From positions 1 to 64,000 of the forward strand of contig JADKFE010000012.1 in the NCBI GenBank assembly GCA_016717595.1: a stretch of 64,000 nt of DNA, written 5' to 3'. The notes below the pieces were generated by a model that saw only the letters and a list, made by a program, of their open reading frames with translations, ran no database searches and had not been told where the DNA came from. The stretch's first letter is position 1; the number at the start of each line of letters is the position of its first letter. Position numbers and translations under genes: made by a program. The stretch is from Deltaproteobacteria bacterium (GTDB lineage Bacteria > Myxococcota_A > UBA796 > CAJQPC01). Shown here piece by piece: positions 26,160 through 35,874 of this stretch.

Positions 26160-27170
26160 ATGGCACTTCGGATCGGCATCAACGGCTTTGGCCGCATCGG
26201 TCGCAACGTGCTCCGCGCCGGTTGGAACAACCCCAACTTTGAGTTCGTGCACATCAACGACCTCACCAACGACGACATGCTGGCGTTCTTGCTCAAGAAC
26301 GACTCCGTGCATGGCCGGTTTGACCAGGACTGCGCGGCGGTCGACGGCGGCCTCAAGATCGGCGACCGCCTGATCTCCACGAGCGCCTCGGCCGACCCCT
26401 CCAAGATCCCCTGGGGCGACAAGCAGGTGGACGTGGTGCTCGAGTGCACCGGCCGCTTCGTCACCAAAGAGGCCGCCCTGCCCCACCTCGCCGCGGGCGC
26501 CAAGAAGGTGATCATCAGCGCCCCGGCCAAGGGTGTTGACGCCACGGTCGTCGTCGGCGTGAACTGCGGCAAGGTCGATCTCGGCGCGGCGGTCATCGTC
26601 TCCAACGCCTCCTGCACCACCAACTGCCTCGCCCCCGTCGCCAAGGTGCTCCACGAGCGCTTCGGCATCGTGCAGGGCCTGATGACCACGGTCCACTCCT
26701 ACACGATGGACCAGAACCTCCTCGACTCGCCCCACAAGAAGGACTTCCGCCGGGCCCGGGCCGCGGCGCTGAACATGGTCCCCACGTCTACGGGCGCGGC
26801 GAAGGCCGTGGGCCTCGTGCTCCCCGAGCTTGAGGGCAAGCTCAGCGGCTTCTCCGTGCGGGTGCCCACGCCGAACGTCTCTTTGGTGGACCTCGTCGTC
26901 GAGCTCGCCCAAGACGCCACCGCCGCGCAGATCAACGCCGCGCTCAGCGAGGCCGCCGCGGGCCCCCTCAAGGGCATCTTGGAGGCCTCCAACGCGCCGC
27001 TCGTCTCCAGCGACCTCATCGGCAACCCCCACTCCTCCATCGTCGATCTTGAGCTGACGATGGTGATGGGCACCCGCATGGCCAAGGTCATCGCCTGGTA
27101 CGACAACGAGTGGGGCTTCTCTTGCCGGATGCTCGATCTGGCCGAGCGCCTCTTCCCCGGTGGCAAATGA
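26160..27170 (+). CDS. gapA: Glyceraldehyde-3-phosphate dehydrogenase, type I
   Basis: The 336-residue glycolytic enzyme oxidises and phosphorylates G3P with NAD(P). The Rossmann start RIGINGFGRIGRNVLRA, the active-site block SNASCTTNCLAP with nucleophile C152, and WYDNEWGFSCRMLDL near the C-terminus are all present. An aspartate following the second strand (HINDL) favours NAD. It is the first gene of gap-pgk-tpiA-secG; its stop overlaps the pgk ATG (ATGA). Confidence 0.96.
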   Translation: MALRIGINGFGRIGRNVLRAGWNNPNFEFVHINDLTNDDMLAFLLKNDSVHGRFDQDCAAVDGGLKIGDRLISTSASADPSKIPWGDKQVDVVLECTGRFVTKEAALPHLAAGAKKVIISAPAKGVDATVVVGVNCGKVDLGAAVIVSNASCTTNCLAPVAKVLHERFGIVQGLMTTVHSYTMDQNLLDSPHKKDFRRARAAALNMVPTSTGAAKAVGLVLPELEGKLSGFSVRVPTPNVSLVDLVVELAQDATAAQINAALSEAAAGPLKGILEASNAPLVSSDLIGNPHSSIVDLELTMVMGTRMAKVIAWYDNEWGFSCRMLDLAERLFPGGK

Positions 27171-28360
27171 GCGTCGCCAACGCCGCGCGCACCCTTGAGG
27201 AGCTCAACGTCGAGGGCCGCCGGGTGCTCCTGCGCCTCGACCTCAACGTGCCGCTCAACCAAGGCGTCATCACCGACGACAACCGCATCGAGGCGGCGCT
27301 GCCGACGATCCGCGCGCTCCGCCAGCGCGGCGCGAAGGTCATCATCTGCAGCCACCTCGGCCGCCCCAAAGGCCAGCGGGTGCCGAACCTCAGCCTCGAT
27401 CCCGTCGCGTTCAGGCTCAGCGAGCTGCTTCAAGACGAGGTCATCTTCTCCCACGACATCGTCGGCGACGACGTCGAGTTCTTGAGCCGCGACGTGCCCA
27501 AAGGCGGCGTCATGGTCATCGAGAACCTGCGGTTTCACCCCGGCGAGACGGCGAACGACGCCGACTTCTCGGCGAAGCTCGCGCGCCTGGGCGACGTGTA
27601 CGTCAACGACGCCTTCGGGGCGGTGCACCGCGCCCACGCCTCGGTGGTGGGTGTGCTTGAACACTTCTCCGAGTTCGCCGCCGGCCCGCTGATCCTCCTT
27701 GAGGTCGAGGCCCTGCGCACCCTGCTCAAGGGCCCCAAGCGCCCCTTCGTGGGCATCCTCGGCGGCGCCAAGGTCAGCGACAAGATCGGCGTGCTGGAGT
27801 CGCTCCTGCACCGCGTCGACTCGCTGATCATCGGCGGCGCGATGGCCTACACCTTCCTCAAGGCCCAGGGCGTGCCCGTCGGCGACTCTCTGGTCGAAGA
27901 GGACCGGGTGAAGCTCGCCGCGCGGCTCCTGGAGCGCTGCGCCGAGCGTGGTCTCCAGGTGTTTTTGCCCACGGACCACGTCGTCGCCACCGCGCCGGAC
28001 TCGGCGGATCGCCACGTCTCCCACCGCATCGAGGCCGGTCAAAAAGGCTTCGACATCGGCCCCGAGAGCGTGGCCTTGTTCCGCGACGTCATCCAGAACT
28101 CCTCCACCGTGTTCTGGAACGGCCCCATGGGCCTGTTTGAGGTCGCGGCGTTCAGCGACGGCACCCAAGGCATCGCTGAGGCCGTGGCGGCGGCGGACGC
28201 CTACACCGTCGTCGGCGGCGGCGACTCCGCGGCGGCGATCCGCAAGTTTGGCCTACAAGACAAGGTCTCGCACCTGTCCACGGGCGGCGGCGCCTCCTTA
28301 GAGTTCATCGAAGGCAAAGACCTCCCCGGCCTCAAGGCCCTCAAGCTGCGGAGCATCTGA
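27167..28360 (+). CDS. pgk: Phosphoglycerate kinase
   Basis: The 397-residue kinase transfers phosphate from 1,3-bisphosphoglycerate to [68 protein letters not shown] and the C-terminal [12 protein letters not shown] / [17 protein letters not shown] glycine motifs mark both lobes. The true ATG (27167) overlaps the gap stop; an upstream in-frame codon inside gap was rejected. The stop shares one base with the tpiA start. Confidence 0.96.
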   Translation: MSVANAARTLEELNVEGRRVLLRLDLNVPLNQGVITDDNRIEAALPTIRALRQRGAKVIICSHLGRPKGQRVPNLSLDPVAFRLSELLQDEVIFSHDIVGDDVEFLSRDVPKGGVMVIENLRFHPGETANDADFSAKLARLGDVYVNDAFGAVHRAHASVVGVLEHFSEFAAGPLILLEVEALRTLLKGPKRPFVGILGGAKVSDKIGVLESLLHRVDSLIIGGAMAYTFLKAQGVPVGDSLVEEDRVKLAARLLERCAERGLQVFLPTDHVVATAPDSADRHVSHRIEAGQKGFDIGPESVALFRDVIQNSSTVFWNGPMGLFEVAAFSDGTQGIAEAVAAADAYTVVGGGDSAAAIRKFGLQDKVSHLSTGGGASLEFIEGKDLPGLKALKLRSI

Positions 28361-29142
28361 TGGCGCGGCGCCTCTTCATCGCGGGGAACTGGAAGATGAA
28401 CCTCGGCCCGGCCCAAGCGGCGGGGCTGGCGTTGGAGCTCAAGGCCGCCTTGGCCTCCAACACCGCGGTGGACGTGGCCGTCGCGCCGGTCGCGGTGTCG
28501 ATCCCCGCGGTGGCGGCGAAGCTCAAACACTCCGGGCTCCACGTCGCCGGTCAAGACCTCCACGCCGAGGCGTCGGGGGCCTTCACCGGCGCCGTCCCTG
28601 GCGAACATCTGCGTGAGGCGGGCTGCACCTACGTCATCGTCGGCCACTCCGAGCGCCGTCAGCTCTTCGGAGACGACGACGCCCTGATCGCCAAGAAGGT
28701 GAAGGCGGCCTTTCGGGCTGGCCTGCTGCCGATCCTCTGCGTCGGCGAGACCTTGAGCCAGCGCCAGGCCGGGCAGCTTGAGGCCGTGCTCGACCAGCAG
28801 CTCAGCGTCGCCATGGGTGGCCTGGCCGCCGATCAAGCCGCCGCGGTCACCCTGGCGTATGAGCCCGTCTGGGCCATCGGCACCGGGCACAACGCCTCGC
28901 CCGAGCAGGCCCAAGAGGCCCACGCCTACATCCGCGGGTGGCTTCGTGGCCATTTCCCGGCGTTTGTGGCCGATCAGCTCCGAATTCAGTACGGCGGCAG
29001 CGTGAAGGCGTCCAACGCCGGCGCCCTGCTCACCCAGCCCGACGTCGACGGCGCCTTGGTCGGCGGCGCGTCGCTCAAGGCCGCCGACTTCTTGGGCATC
29101 ATCGAGGCGGGTCTCGCGGCCCGTCGCGCCTCCCGATCTTGA
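28360..29142 (+). CDS. tpiA: Triosephosphate isomerase
   Basis: The 260-residue TIM barrel interconverts DHAP and G3[13 protein letters not shown] carries the catalytic Lys, [15 protein letters not shown] the catalytic His, [15 protein letters not shown] the catalytic Glu in loop 6, and [11 protein letters not shown] binds phosphate. The start shares a base with the pgk stop (TGATG). secG follows 48 nt later. Confidence 0.97.
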   Translation: MARRLFIAGNWKMNLGPAQAAGLALELKAALASNTAVDVAVAPVAVSIPAVAAKLKHSGLHVAGQDLHAEASGAFTGAVPGEHLREAGCTYVIVGHSERRQLFGDDDALIAKKVKAAFRAGLLPILCVGETLSQRQAGQLEAVLDQQLSVAMGGLAADQAAAVTLAYEPVWAIGTGHNASPEQAQEAHAYIRGWLRGHFPAFVADQLRIQYGGSVKASNAGALLTQPDVDGALVGGASLKAADFLGIIEAGLAARRASRS

Positions 29143-29190
29143 CAGCCCCCAGGCAGGTGAGCAAGTTGCGCCTGCCCTTCGGATGACCCC

Positions 29191-29700
29191 ATGCTCCTGT
29201 TCATCACCGTCCTTCATGTGATCCTCTGCCTCATCTTGGTGGTGGTCATCCTCCTCCAGCCCGGCAAAGGCGGCGACGTCTCCTCGGCCTTCGGCGGCGG
29301 ATCGAGCAGCAGCATGTTCGGCCCCCGCGGCGCCTCGGCTCCGCTGAGCCGCATCACCAGCGTCGTGGCCGTGCTGTTCATGTTCACGTCCATCACCCTG
29401 GCCGTGTCCACAAACCGCATGAACCGCGGCACCGGCGGCGAGATCGAGGAGACCCCAGATCTCGACCTCGACGCCGAGGGTGAAGGCTTCGGCGTCGGCC
29501 CGACGGCCCCGGCGGTGGATCCCGCGGCCACACCAGAGGCCCCCGCGGCCCCTGTCGCCCCCACGGACGCCGCGCCAGCGGAGCTCAGCGCCCCGCCCCC
29601 GACGGAGGGCGTCGTAGCCCCCGCCGCGGACGGCGCGGCGGCGCCCGCGGCCCCGGCCGAGCCTGCGGCCCCGGGATCTTCAGCGCCCCCCTCGCCTTGA
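29191..29700 (+). CDS. secG: Protein translocase subunit SecG with long acidic, Ala/Pro tail
   Basis: SecG assists SecYE-SecA export. Residues 1-~75 are a normal SecG: helix 1 [30 protein letters not shown], the conserved [13 protein letters not shown], and helix 2 [20 protein letters not shown]. From ~80 to 169 there is an unusual extension, first acidic ([14 protein letters not shown]) and then Ala/Pro-rich low complexity. Typical SecG is 75-110 residues. Linkage to gap-pgk-tpiA is common in many bacteria. The stop codon overlaps the -35 box of the tRNA-Leu promoter. Confidence 0.93.
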   Translation: MLLFITVLHVILCLILVVVILLQPGKGGDVSSAFGGGSSSSMFGPRGASAPLSRITSVVAVLFMFTSITLAVSTNRMNRGTGGEIEETPDLDLDAEGEGFGVGPTAPAVDPAATPEAPAAPVAPTDAAPAELSAPPPTEGVVAPAADGAAAPAAPAEPAAPGSSAPPSP

Positions 29701-29725
29701 CAGCGTAGGGGCGCCACGCTAATTG
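29697..29725 (+). promoter_or_regulatory. Candidate promoter for tRNA-Leu
   Basis: A perfect TTGACA (29697-29702) overlaps the secG stop. Spacing of 17 nt leads to TAATTG (29720-29725), 20 nt before the mature tRNA 5' end. Confidence 0.5.
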
Positions 29726-29744
29726 ACGTGTGCTTCGTGAATGT

Positions 29745-29832
29745 GCGCGGGTGGCGGAACTTGGTAGACGCGCAAGTTTGAGGTGCTTGTGGCCGAAAGG
29801 CTGTGGGGGTTCGAGTCCCCCCTCGCGCACCA
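29745..29832 (+). tRNA. tRNA-Leu (anticodon GAG)
   Basis: An 88-nt class II tRNA with a long variable arm (GTGGCCGAAAGGCTGT region) and encoded CCA (29830-29832). The acceptor GCGCGGG pairs with CTCGCGC through one G-U; the D loop has AACTTGGTAGACGC; the anticodon loop TTGAGGT gives GAG at 29780-29782; the T arm is GGGGG-TTCGAGT-CCCCC. Confidence 0.96.
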
Positions 29833-29838
29833 TCCTCT

Positions 29839-29877
29839 AAAGAGGACCATCCTTCGGGTTGGTCCTCTTTTCGTTTT
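29839..29877 (+). terminator. Intrinsic terminator after tRNA-Leu
   Basis: A 14-bp stem with one mismatch (29839-29852 / 29857-29870), capped by a TTCG tetraloop, leads into TTTTCGTTTT. It ends the secG/tRNA-Leu transcription unit. Confidence 0.9.
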
Positions 29878-30000
29878 GGGGTTTGGCTCAGGGCCCAGCG
29901 AGGCGCTGGTGTCGAGCGCGGCGCGTGAGCTGAGATGGGCCCCATGTCGGCGCTCCCCGTCAGACGAAGCTCGTCTCCCAGTGTACGAACGCTCGTCGGG

Positions 30001-30910
30001 CCACCACCGCGACGAGCCCGGCCACAACCGCCCCTCTCCCACCTCGAGGTTCGACGCCAGACGCACCAGCTCCCACCGAGCCTCTAGGCCAGCGCACGGG
30101 CTCCGACTGGCGCGAGGGGAGCATGGCGCGCGCCCTCATCAGGCCTCGACGCCATACATTGGCGCGGAGCATGACGCCTTCACCCCCACCACGGTGGCGC
30201 TCGCTGATGAGCCCGGCCACACCGGCCTTCTCAGGGCTCAACGCCACACACGTTCGTGCGGAGCGTGACGCCTACACAACCACCACGGCGGCGCTCGCAG
30301 ATGGGCCCGGCCTTAGACCCCTCACACCCAGCTCCCACCGAGCCAAACCCCAGGCCAGCGCACGGGCGCCGACTGGCGCGGGGCGAGCACGGCGCGCGGC
30401 GGCGTCAAGCCTCGACGCCACACACATTCCTGCGGAGCTCAAGGCTTTTGAGCGTGGCGCCCTAAGCGATCGGCGCTCGGCACGGAGAGCCGGGCCACAT
30501 ACGGCCTACTCACGCCCCGACACCACACACATTGGCGCGGAGCTCGACGCCTTCACACCCACCACGGCGGCGCTCGCAGATGGGCCCGGCCACACCGGCC
30601 TTCTCAGCGCTCAACGCCACGCACGTTCGTGCGGAGCGTGACGCCTTCACAACCACCGCGGCGGCGCTCGCAGATGGGCCTACACATCGCCCCCTCACGC
30701 CCCAACGCTACACACATTCGCGCAGACCTCAACGCCCCTGAACGCGGCACCGCGGCGATTCACACTCGCAGGTGGACCCAGGCCACGCTCAGCCTCCTCA
30801 CGCCCCAACGCCACGCTCACTCCCGCGGAGCTCGAGGCGCATCGCGGTCAGCCGCCCGAAGCGCGCGCACACCTCGGAGACGCGCCCGAACATTCGGAGC
30901 CTTCAAGAGC
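30001..30910. repeat. Degenerate ~90-105-nt tandem repeats in a gene-free 1.2-kb region
   Basis: Nothing convincingly coding lies between the tRNA-Leu terminator and fur (29,878-31,074). The region is built from related units sharing a core: ACGCCACACACATT, then GCGGAGC, GACGCCTTCACA-CCACC, GCGGCGCTCGCAGATGGGCC and GGCCTTCTCA. The GCGGAGC anchor recurs at 30164, 30258, 30432, 30537, 30631 and 30825, with a weaker copy near 30722. Spacings are about 94, 174, 105, 94, 90 and 104 nt. A second ~85-nt block (CAGCTCCCACCGAGCC through CGACTGGCGCG) occurs at 30060-30144 and 30325-30409. Spacings are not all multiples of three, so the same unit is read in different frames; this argues against a repeat protein. 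Origin and function are unknown. Confidence 0.8.
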
Positions 30911-31074
30911 GGGCTCCTGCCTCGGCCCAACGCCACCCCGTGGGGCTCGCCCCAAGGTGCTCCGGCTTCAACAACACGCGCAGGCGCCTTGACGTTCGCC
31001 TCCCCCACAACCCATCGGCGACAGTCGGCCCGTCAGCCCATGAACATTCTCCGCCAAGACGCGGAGGGCCCCGC

Positions 31075-31593
31075 TCAGGCGCTCTTCACCACGCCAAGCC
31101 GGCGCTCGCAGGTGCTTCCGAGCGCGCAGGTCGCGTAGATCTCGTGGCGGTGGGTGGTGATCGCCAGACCAAAGTGTGCGGCGACCTCCCGCTGCCGGGC
31201 CTCAATGAGGGGATCCTCAAACTCGAAGATGTGGCCACAGTCGATGCAGATGAGGTGGTCATGGTGTTCACCGACCTCGGCGAGCTCATACCGGGTGGTG
31301 CCTTCGTCGAAGCGCCGCTCGTGGGCCACTCCGGCCTCGGTCAACATCTTCATCGTCCGGTAAACCGTCGCGAAGCCTACGCCGGGCTCGACTCGCTGCA
31401 CCTGCTCCTGCAGCTCTTGCAGCGAGAGGTGGCGCTCAGAGCCCACCTCAAAGAACACGTCTACGATCACGTCCCGCTGCCGGGTGTTGCGTTTGCCGCC
31501 GGTGTTCATGTACTCCGACAGCACGCGGCGGGCGCGACGGACCCGCTCGTCACGAATCAAGGTGCCGCCATGGCCCAGAGCTTCATCAGACAT
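31075..31593 (-). CDS. fur: Fur-family ferric uptake regulator
   Basis: The 172-residue metalloregulator has a winged-helix domain (KRNTRQRDVIVDVFFEVGSERHLSLQEL, GFATVYRTMKMLTEAGVAHERRF) and a dimerisation/metal domain with EHHDHLICIDCGHIFEFEDP. A second cysteine pair follows (TCALGSTCERR), giving a CxxC / CxxxxC structural zinc site. The histidines and glutamates of the regulatory site are present. The start at 31593 gives a ~25-residue N-terminal lead-in, common in deltaproteobacteria; a later ATG at 31509 would truncate helix 1. Upstream is the rplQ terminator, so fur is likely expressed on its own. Confidence 0.9.
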   Translation of the reverse strand: MSDEALGHGGTLIRDERVRRARRVLSEYMNTGGKRNTRQRDVIVDVFFEVGSERHLSLQELQEQVQRVEPGVGFATVYRTMKMLTEAGVAHERRFDEGTTRYELAEVGEHHDHLICIDCGHIFEFEDPLIEARQREVAAHFGLAITTHRHEIYATCALGSTCERRLGVVKSA

Positions 31594-31655
31594 GAGGGAC
31601 GACTCACTCGAGAGGGCTAAGCGACGCCAGGTCGCCCAACGCCGCTCCGAATCAT

Positions 31656-31692
31656 AACAAAAAACGCGGAGCGGCGTATCGCCAGCTCCGCG
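31656..31692 (-). terminator. Intrinsic terminator after rplQ (end of alpha operon)
   Basis: On the minus strand an 8-bp perfect stem CGCGGAGC / GCTCCGCG (31685-31692 and 31665-31672), with an inner GGCG/CGCC pairing, is followed by TTTTTTGTT. It ends the ribosomal-protein transcript 52 nt after the rplQ stop. Confidence 0.88.
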
Positions 31693-31743
31693 CCTTGTCT
31701 TGGGCGAAGAGGCCGGGGCTTCCCCCGACCGATCGCGCAACGA

Positions 31744-32235
31744 TCACTCCGCCGCCGCAGACTCCTGCGCCGCCGACTCCTGCTCCGAGGAATCAGCGCC
31801 GCCCTCGTCCACCACCTCGTCGATCGACGAGACGAGCTCAACGAGCGCCATCGGCGCGTTGTCGCCGGGACGCACGGTGAGCTTGAGGACGCGGGTGTAG
31901 CCGCCGTTCCGGCCCTGGTAACGCTCGGCGTACTCGTTGAACACGCGCTCCAGGACCTCAAGGTCCGTGGAGTACTTCCGCGCGACGCGGATCGCGTGCA
32001 CCCGAGCGGCCTTGGCCTTCTCCAGCTCAGCGCCGGTCAGGTTGAGCAGCGCCGAGGGCGGGACCTTCTTGCCCAAGGAGATGAGGCGGTCGGCGAACCG
32101 ACGCAGCTCACGCGCCTTGGCGTCCGTGGTGCGAATCTGGCCATAACGCATGAGCGAGGTGACCATGTTGCGGTACATCGCGGTGCGATGCGGGCTCTTA
32201 CGGCCGAGGATCCGGCCTGACTTCTTGTGACGCAT
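31744..32235 (-). CDS. rplQ: 50S ribosomal protein L17
   Basis: L17 binds 23S rRNA near the exit tunnel. The N-terminus [20 protein letters not shown] and the core [17 protein letters not shown] are standard. The protein is 163 residues, against about 120-130 usually. The extra C-terminal ~35 residues are acidic and Ser/Ala/Gln-rich ([16 protein letters not shown]), a disordered tail. It is the last gene of the alpha operon, 61 nt after rpoA and followed by a strong terminator. Confidence 0.96.
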   Translation of the reverse strand: MRHKKSGRILGRKSPHRTAMYRNMVTSLMRYGQIRTTDAKARELRRFADRLISLGKKVPPSALLNLTGAELEKAKAARVHAIRVARKYSTDLEVLERVFNEYAERYQGRNGGYTRVLKLTVRPGDNAPMALVELVSSIDEVVDEGGADSSEQESAAQESAAAE

Positions 32236-32296
32236 GGGATGACTCCTGCCCGGCCACCCCCCTGCCGCTAAGCGACAGGGCGGGGCCCAGGGCGAA

Positions 32297-33313
<1,017 letters not shown>

Positions 33314-33448
33314 TCTCTCCTGGGGTTTCTGCCTCTGGTGAACCAGGCAGGAGGCTCTTCACCCCGAACAGAGGGCACATTGCGCGGCGAGGGCTGGTCA
33401 GGCCAGGGCGAGAAGGTGCTCTCGCCCCCCGCGCATGAGCGGAATGGA

Positions 33449-33841
33449 TTAGACGCGACGACGCTTGGGGGGGCGGCATCCGTTGTGCGGGATCGGGGTG
33501 ACGTCTTTGATCATCGTCACCTTGAGTCCCGCGTTCTGGATGGCGCGCAGCGCGGACTCACGTCCGGCGCCGGGGCCCTTCACGAACACGCCCGCCACCT
33601 TCATGCCGTGCTCCATCGCCTTGCGGGCGGCGTCCTCAGCGACAAGCTGGGCGGCGAAGGGGGTGGACTTGCGGGAGCCTTTGAAGCCCTTCACACCAGC
33701 GCTCGACCAGGCCACGGTGTTCCCAGCGGGATCCGTGATGGTGACGATGGTGTTGTTGAACGTGGCCTGAATGTGGACCACGCCCGAAGGGATGTTCTTC
33801 TTGACGCGCTTGACGACTTTCTTCTTGGGAGTAGCAGCCAT
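33449..33841 (-). CDS. rpsK: 30S ribosomal protein S11
   Basis: S11 sits on the 30S platform near the E site. The 130-residue protein has a basic N-terminus ([16 protein letters not shown]), the conserved [35 protein letters not shown] and the C-terminal [13 protein letters not shown]. The size is normal. It starts 12 nt after rpsM. Confidence 0.97.
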   Translation of the reverse strand: MAATPKKKVVKRVKKNIPSGVVHIQATFNNTIVTITDPAGNTVAWSSAGVKGFKGSRKSTPFAAQLVAEDAARKAMEHGMKVAGVFVKGPGAGRESALRAIQNAGLKVTMIKDVTPIPHNGCRPPKRRRV

Positions 33842-33853
33842 GGTCAGCTCCGC

Positions 33854-34219
33854 TTACCGCTTCTTCGCGACGACGCGACGCGGGCCCTTGCGGGTGCGTG
33901 CATTGGTGTGGGTCCGCTGGCCGCGAACCGGGAGACCCCGCTTGTGGCGAAGGCCGCGATAAGCGCCGAGGTCGATCAAGCGCTTGATGTTCATGGCGAT
34001 CTCTTTGCGGAGCTCGCCCTCGACCTTTACACGACGCTGAATGACCTCACGAATGCGCGCCACCTCGACCTCGGAGAGGTCTTGGGTGCGGATCGCGCGG
34101 TCCACCTGGGCATCCTCAAGGATCTTGAGCGCGGTCGCCCGGCCAATCCCGAAGATGTAGGTGAGCGCGATCTCGATGCGCTTCTGGCGCGGGAGGTCGA
34201 CACCCTCAATACGAGCCAT
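33854..34219 (-). CDS. rpsM: 30S ribosomal protein S13
   Basis: S13 is in the head of the 30S subunit and contacts tRNA and L5. The 121-residue protein shows [34 protein letters not shown], the loop [22 protein letters not shown] and the basic tail [10 protein letters not shown] that touches the P-site tRNA. It lies 9 nt after rpmJ and opens the alpha-operon block. Confidence 0.97.
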   Translation of the reverse strand: MARIEGVDLPRQKRIEIALTYIFGIGRATALKILEDAQVDRAIRTQDLSEVEVARIREVIQRRVKVEGELRKEIAMNIKRLIDLGAYRGLRHKRGLPVRGQRTHTNARTRKGPRRVVAKKR

Positions 34220-34228
34220 GTGTTCCTC

Positions 34229-34342
34229 CTAGCCCTGACGCTGCTTGTGTTTGGGAGTCTCGCAGATCACACGCACGATGCCGCGACGCCGGATGATCCG
34301 GCACTTGTCGCAGATGCGCTTGACTGACGCCTTGACCTTCAT
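34229..34342 (-). CDS. rpmJ: 50S ribosomal protein L36, zinc-binding form
   Basis: The 37-residue protein starts [15 protein letters not shown] and ends [10 protein letters not shown]11, C14, C27 and H32 form the zinc ribbon of the C+ type. The start is the internal ATG at 34342; the longer in-frame sequence upstream is not L36. The adjacent upstream gene is map; infA, often found between map and rpmJ, is absent from the 49-nt gap. Confidence 0.95.
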   Translation of the reverse strand: MKVKASVKRICDKCRIIRRRGIVRVICETPKHKQRQG

Positions 34343-34391
34343 TTCCTCTCCTCGCCGGAGCCCTCGCTCCGGTTCATCGGTGGATTCATGG

Positions 34392-35156
34392 TCAACGAAG
34401 CGGGGCCGTGAGGATCTCAGGCCCGTTCTCGGTGATGAGCACAGTGTGCTCGAAGTGGGCCGCGAACGACCCATCGGAAGTGACGATGGTCCAGCCATCC
34501 TTGAGGGTGCGCGTCCGGTAGTCGCCCATCGTGATCATCGGCTCAATGGCCAGGCAAACGCCTGGCTTGAGGGGCACCCCCGTCCCGCGCTTCCCGAAGT
34601 TGGGGACCGAGGGGGGTTCGTGCATCCGACGACCGATTCCGTGACCGACGAGGTCACGAACGACACCAAATCCTTCACTCTCACAGAGGCTTTGCACGCT
34701 GTAGCCCAAATCTCCGATCCGAGCGCCGGGCACAGCGAGGGAGATGGCCTTGTATAGGCTCTTCTCTGTGATGTCAAGGAGGCGCTGGACCTTCGGAGAG
34801 ACCGTGCCGACCCCCATAGAGAAGGCCGAGTCCGCGAAGTAGCCGCCGTACTCAAGGCCAAAGTCCAACGAGATCAGATCGCCATCGTTCAGCGGCCGAT
34901 CGTCGGGGATCCCGTGGACCACCTGCTCATTTCGGCTGGCGCAGATCGTCGCGGGGAAGGGCCCGTTGCCGGTGTTGTAGCCCTTAAACGCCGATCGTGC
35001 GCCGCGCGCGGCGATCGCCTGCTCAAAGAGCTGGTCGAGCTGCCGGGGGGTGACCCCAATGGCGACGTGCGCACGAACCTCGGCGATCGCCTCCGCGAGC
35101 AGGCGCCCGGCCGTCCGCATCAGCGGCACCTCCCAGTGCGCCTTGACGGGGATCAT
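34392..35156 (-). CDS. map: Methionine aminopeptidase, type I
   Basis: MetAP removes the initiator methionine from nascent proteins. The 254-residue enzyme carries the five metal ligands in order: two Asp in [16 protein letters not shown], His in [14 protein letters not shown], Glu in [11 protein letters not shown] and Glu in [11 protein letters not shown]. Length and the lack of an N-terminal zinc finger fit type Ia. Its ATG overlaps the adk stop by 4 nt. Confidence 0.96.
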   Translation of the reverse strand: MIPVKAHWEVPLMRTAGRLLAEAIAEVRAHVAIGVTPRQLDQLFEQAIAARGARSAFKGYNTGNGPFPATICASRNEQVVHGIPDDRPLNDGDLISLDFGLEYGGYFADSAFSMGVGTVSPKVQRLLDITEKSLYKAISLAVPGARIGDLGYSVQSLCESEGFGVVRDLVGHGIGRRMHEPPSVPNFGKRGTGVPLKPGVCLAIEPMITMGDYRTRTLKDGWTIVTSDGSFAAHFEHTVLITENGPEILTAPLR

Positions 35157-35800
35157 CCCTGGAGCGCCTGACGCAGACGAGCGGCGACGTCCGAGATCTC
35201 CCCAAGCCCCTCCACCTCACTCGCGAGGCCTTGCTCCTTAAAGAAGGCCAACACCGGCGAGGTCTCGCGGTGGTAGGTCGCGATCCGCAACCGCACCGTC
35301 TCTTCGGAGTCATCCTCACGCTGGACGACGCGGGTGGACCCGCAGCGATCACAGACCCCCTCCACGGCAGGAGGGTTGTTCTGGACGTGGTAGGTGGCCT
35401 GGCAGTCCAGGCAGGTGCGGCGCCCGGCGAGGCGCACCACGAGCTCCTCATCGGGGACGATGAGCGCCAGCACACGGTTCAGCTCACGCCCCGTGCTCTT
35501 GAACCAGCCGAGCATGAGCTCCGCCTGGTTCACTGTGCGGGGGAATCCGTCGAGCAGCACACCGCCCGCGCAGTCGGGCTCGGAGAGGCGACTCTCGACG
35601 AGCTTCCACACGACCTCATCGGGGACGAGCTGGCCGTTGTTCATGTAGCCGCGGGCGAGCTGCCCCAGCTCCGTGTTGTTCTTGAGGTGCGCCCGAAAGA
35701 TGTCACCCGTGGCGACCTGGGGCATACTGTAGGCCTCACACAGCGCGCTGGCTTGTGTACCTTTGCCAGCACCTGGGGGTCCGAAGAGGATGATGTTCAT
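35153..35800 (-). CDS. adk: Adenylate kinase with Cys4 (zinc) lid
   Basis: Adk interconverts AMP, ADP and ATP. The 215-residue long form has the P-loop IILFGPPGAGKGTQAS, the AMP-binding region ATGDIFRAHLKNN and DGFPRTVNQAELM. The lid contains CLDCQATYHV and GVCDRCGS, a CxxC...CxxC site expected to bind structural zinc. It lies 74 nt after secY and overlaps map. Confidence 0.96.
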   Translation of the reverse strand: MNIILFGPPGAGKGTQASALCEAYSMPQVATGDIFRAHLKNNTELGQLARGYMNNGQLVPDEVVWKLVESRLSEPDCAGGVLLDGFPRTVNQAELMLGWFKSTGRELNRVLALIVPDEELVVRLAGRRTCLDCQATYHVQNNPPAVEGVCDRCGSTRVVQREDDSEETVRLRIATYHRETSPVLAFFKEQGLASEVEGLGEISDVAARLRQALQG

Positions 35801-35874
35801 GCGCTCGCCTCCGAAAACACACGGCTGACGCCCGAGGGGTCAGCCGCTCTATGCGAGGCCACCAGCGCCGAAGC

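Noticed and set aside
30001..30910. CRISPR array or a tandem-repeat protein gene
   Set aside because: Units are 90-105 nt, diverged and contiguous, without regular short repeats and unique spacers. Spacings not divisible by three shift the frame between copies.
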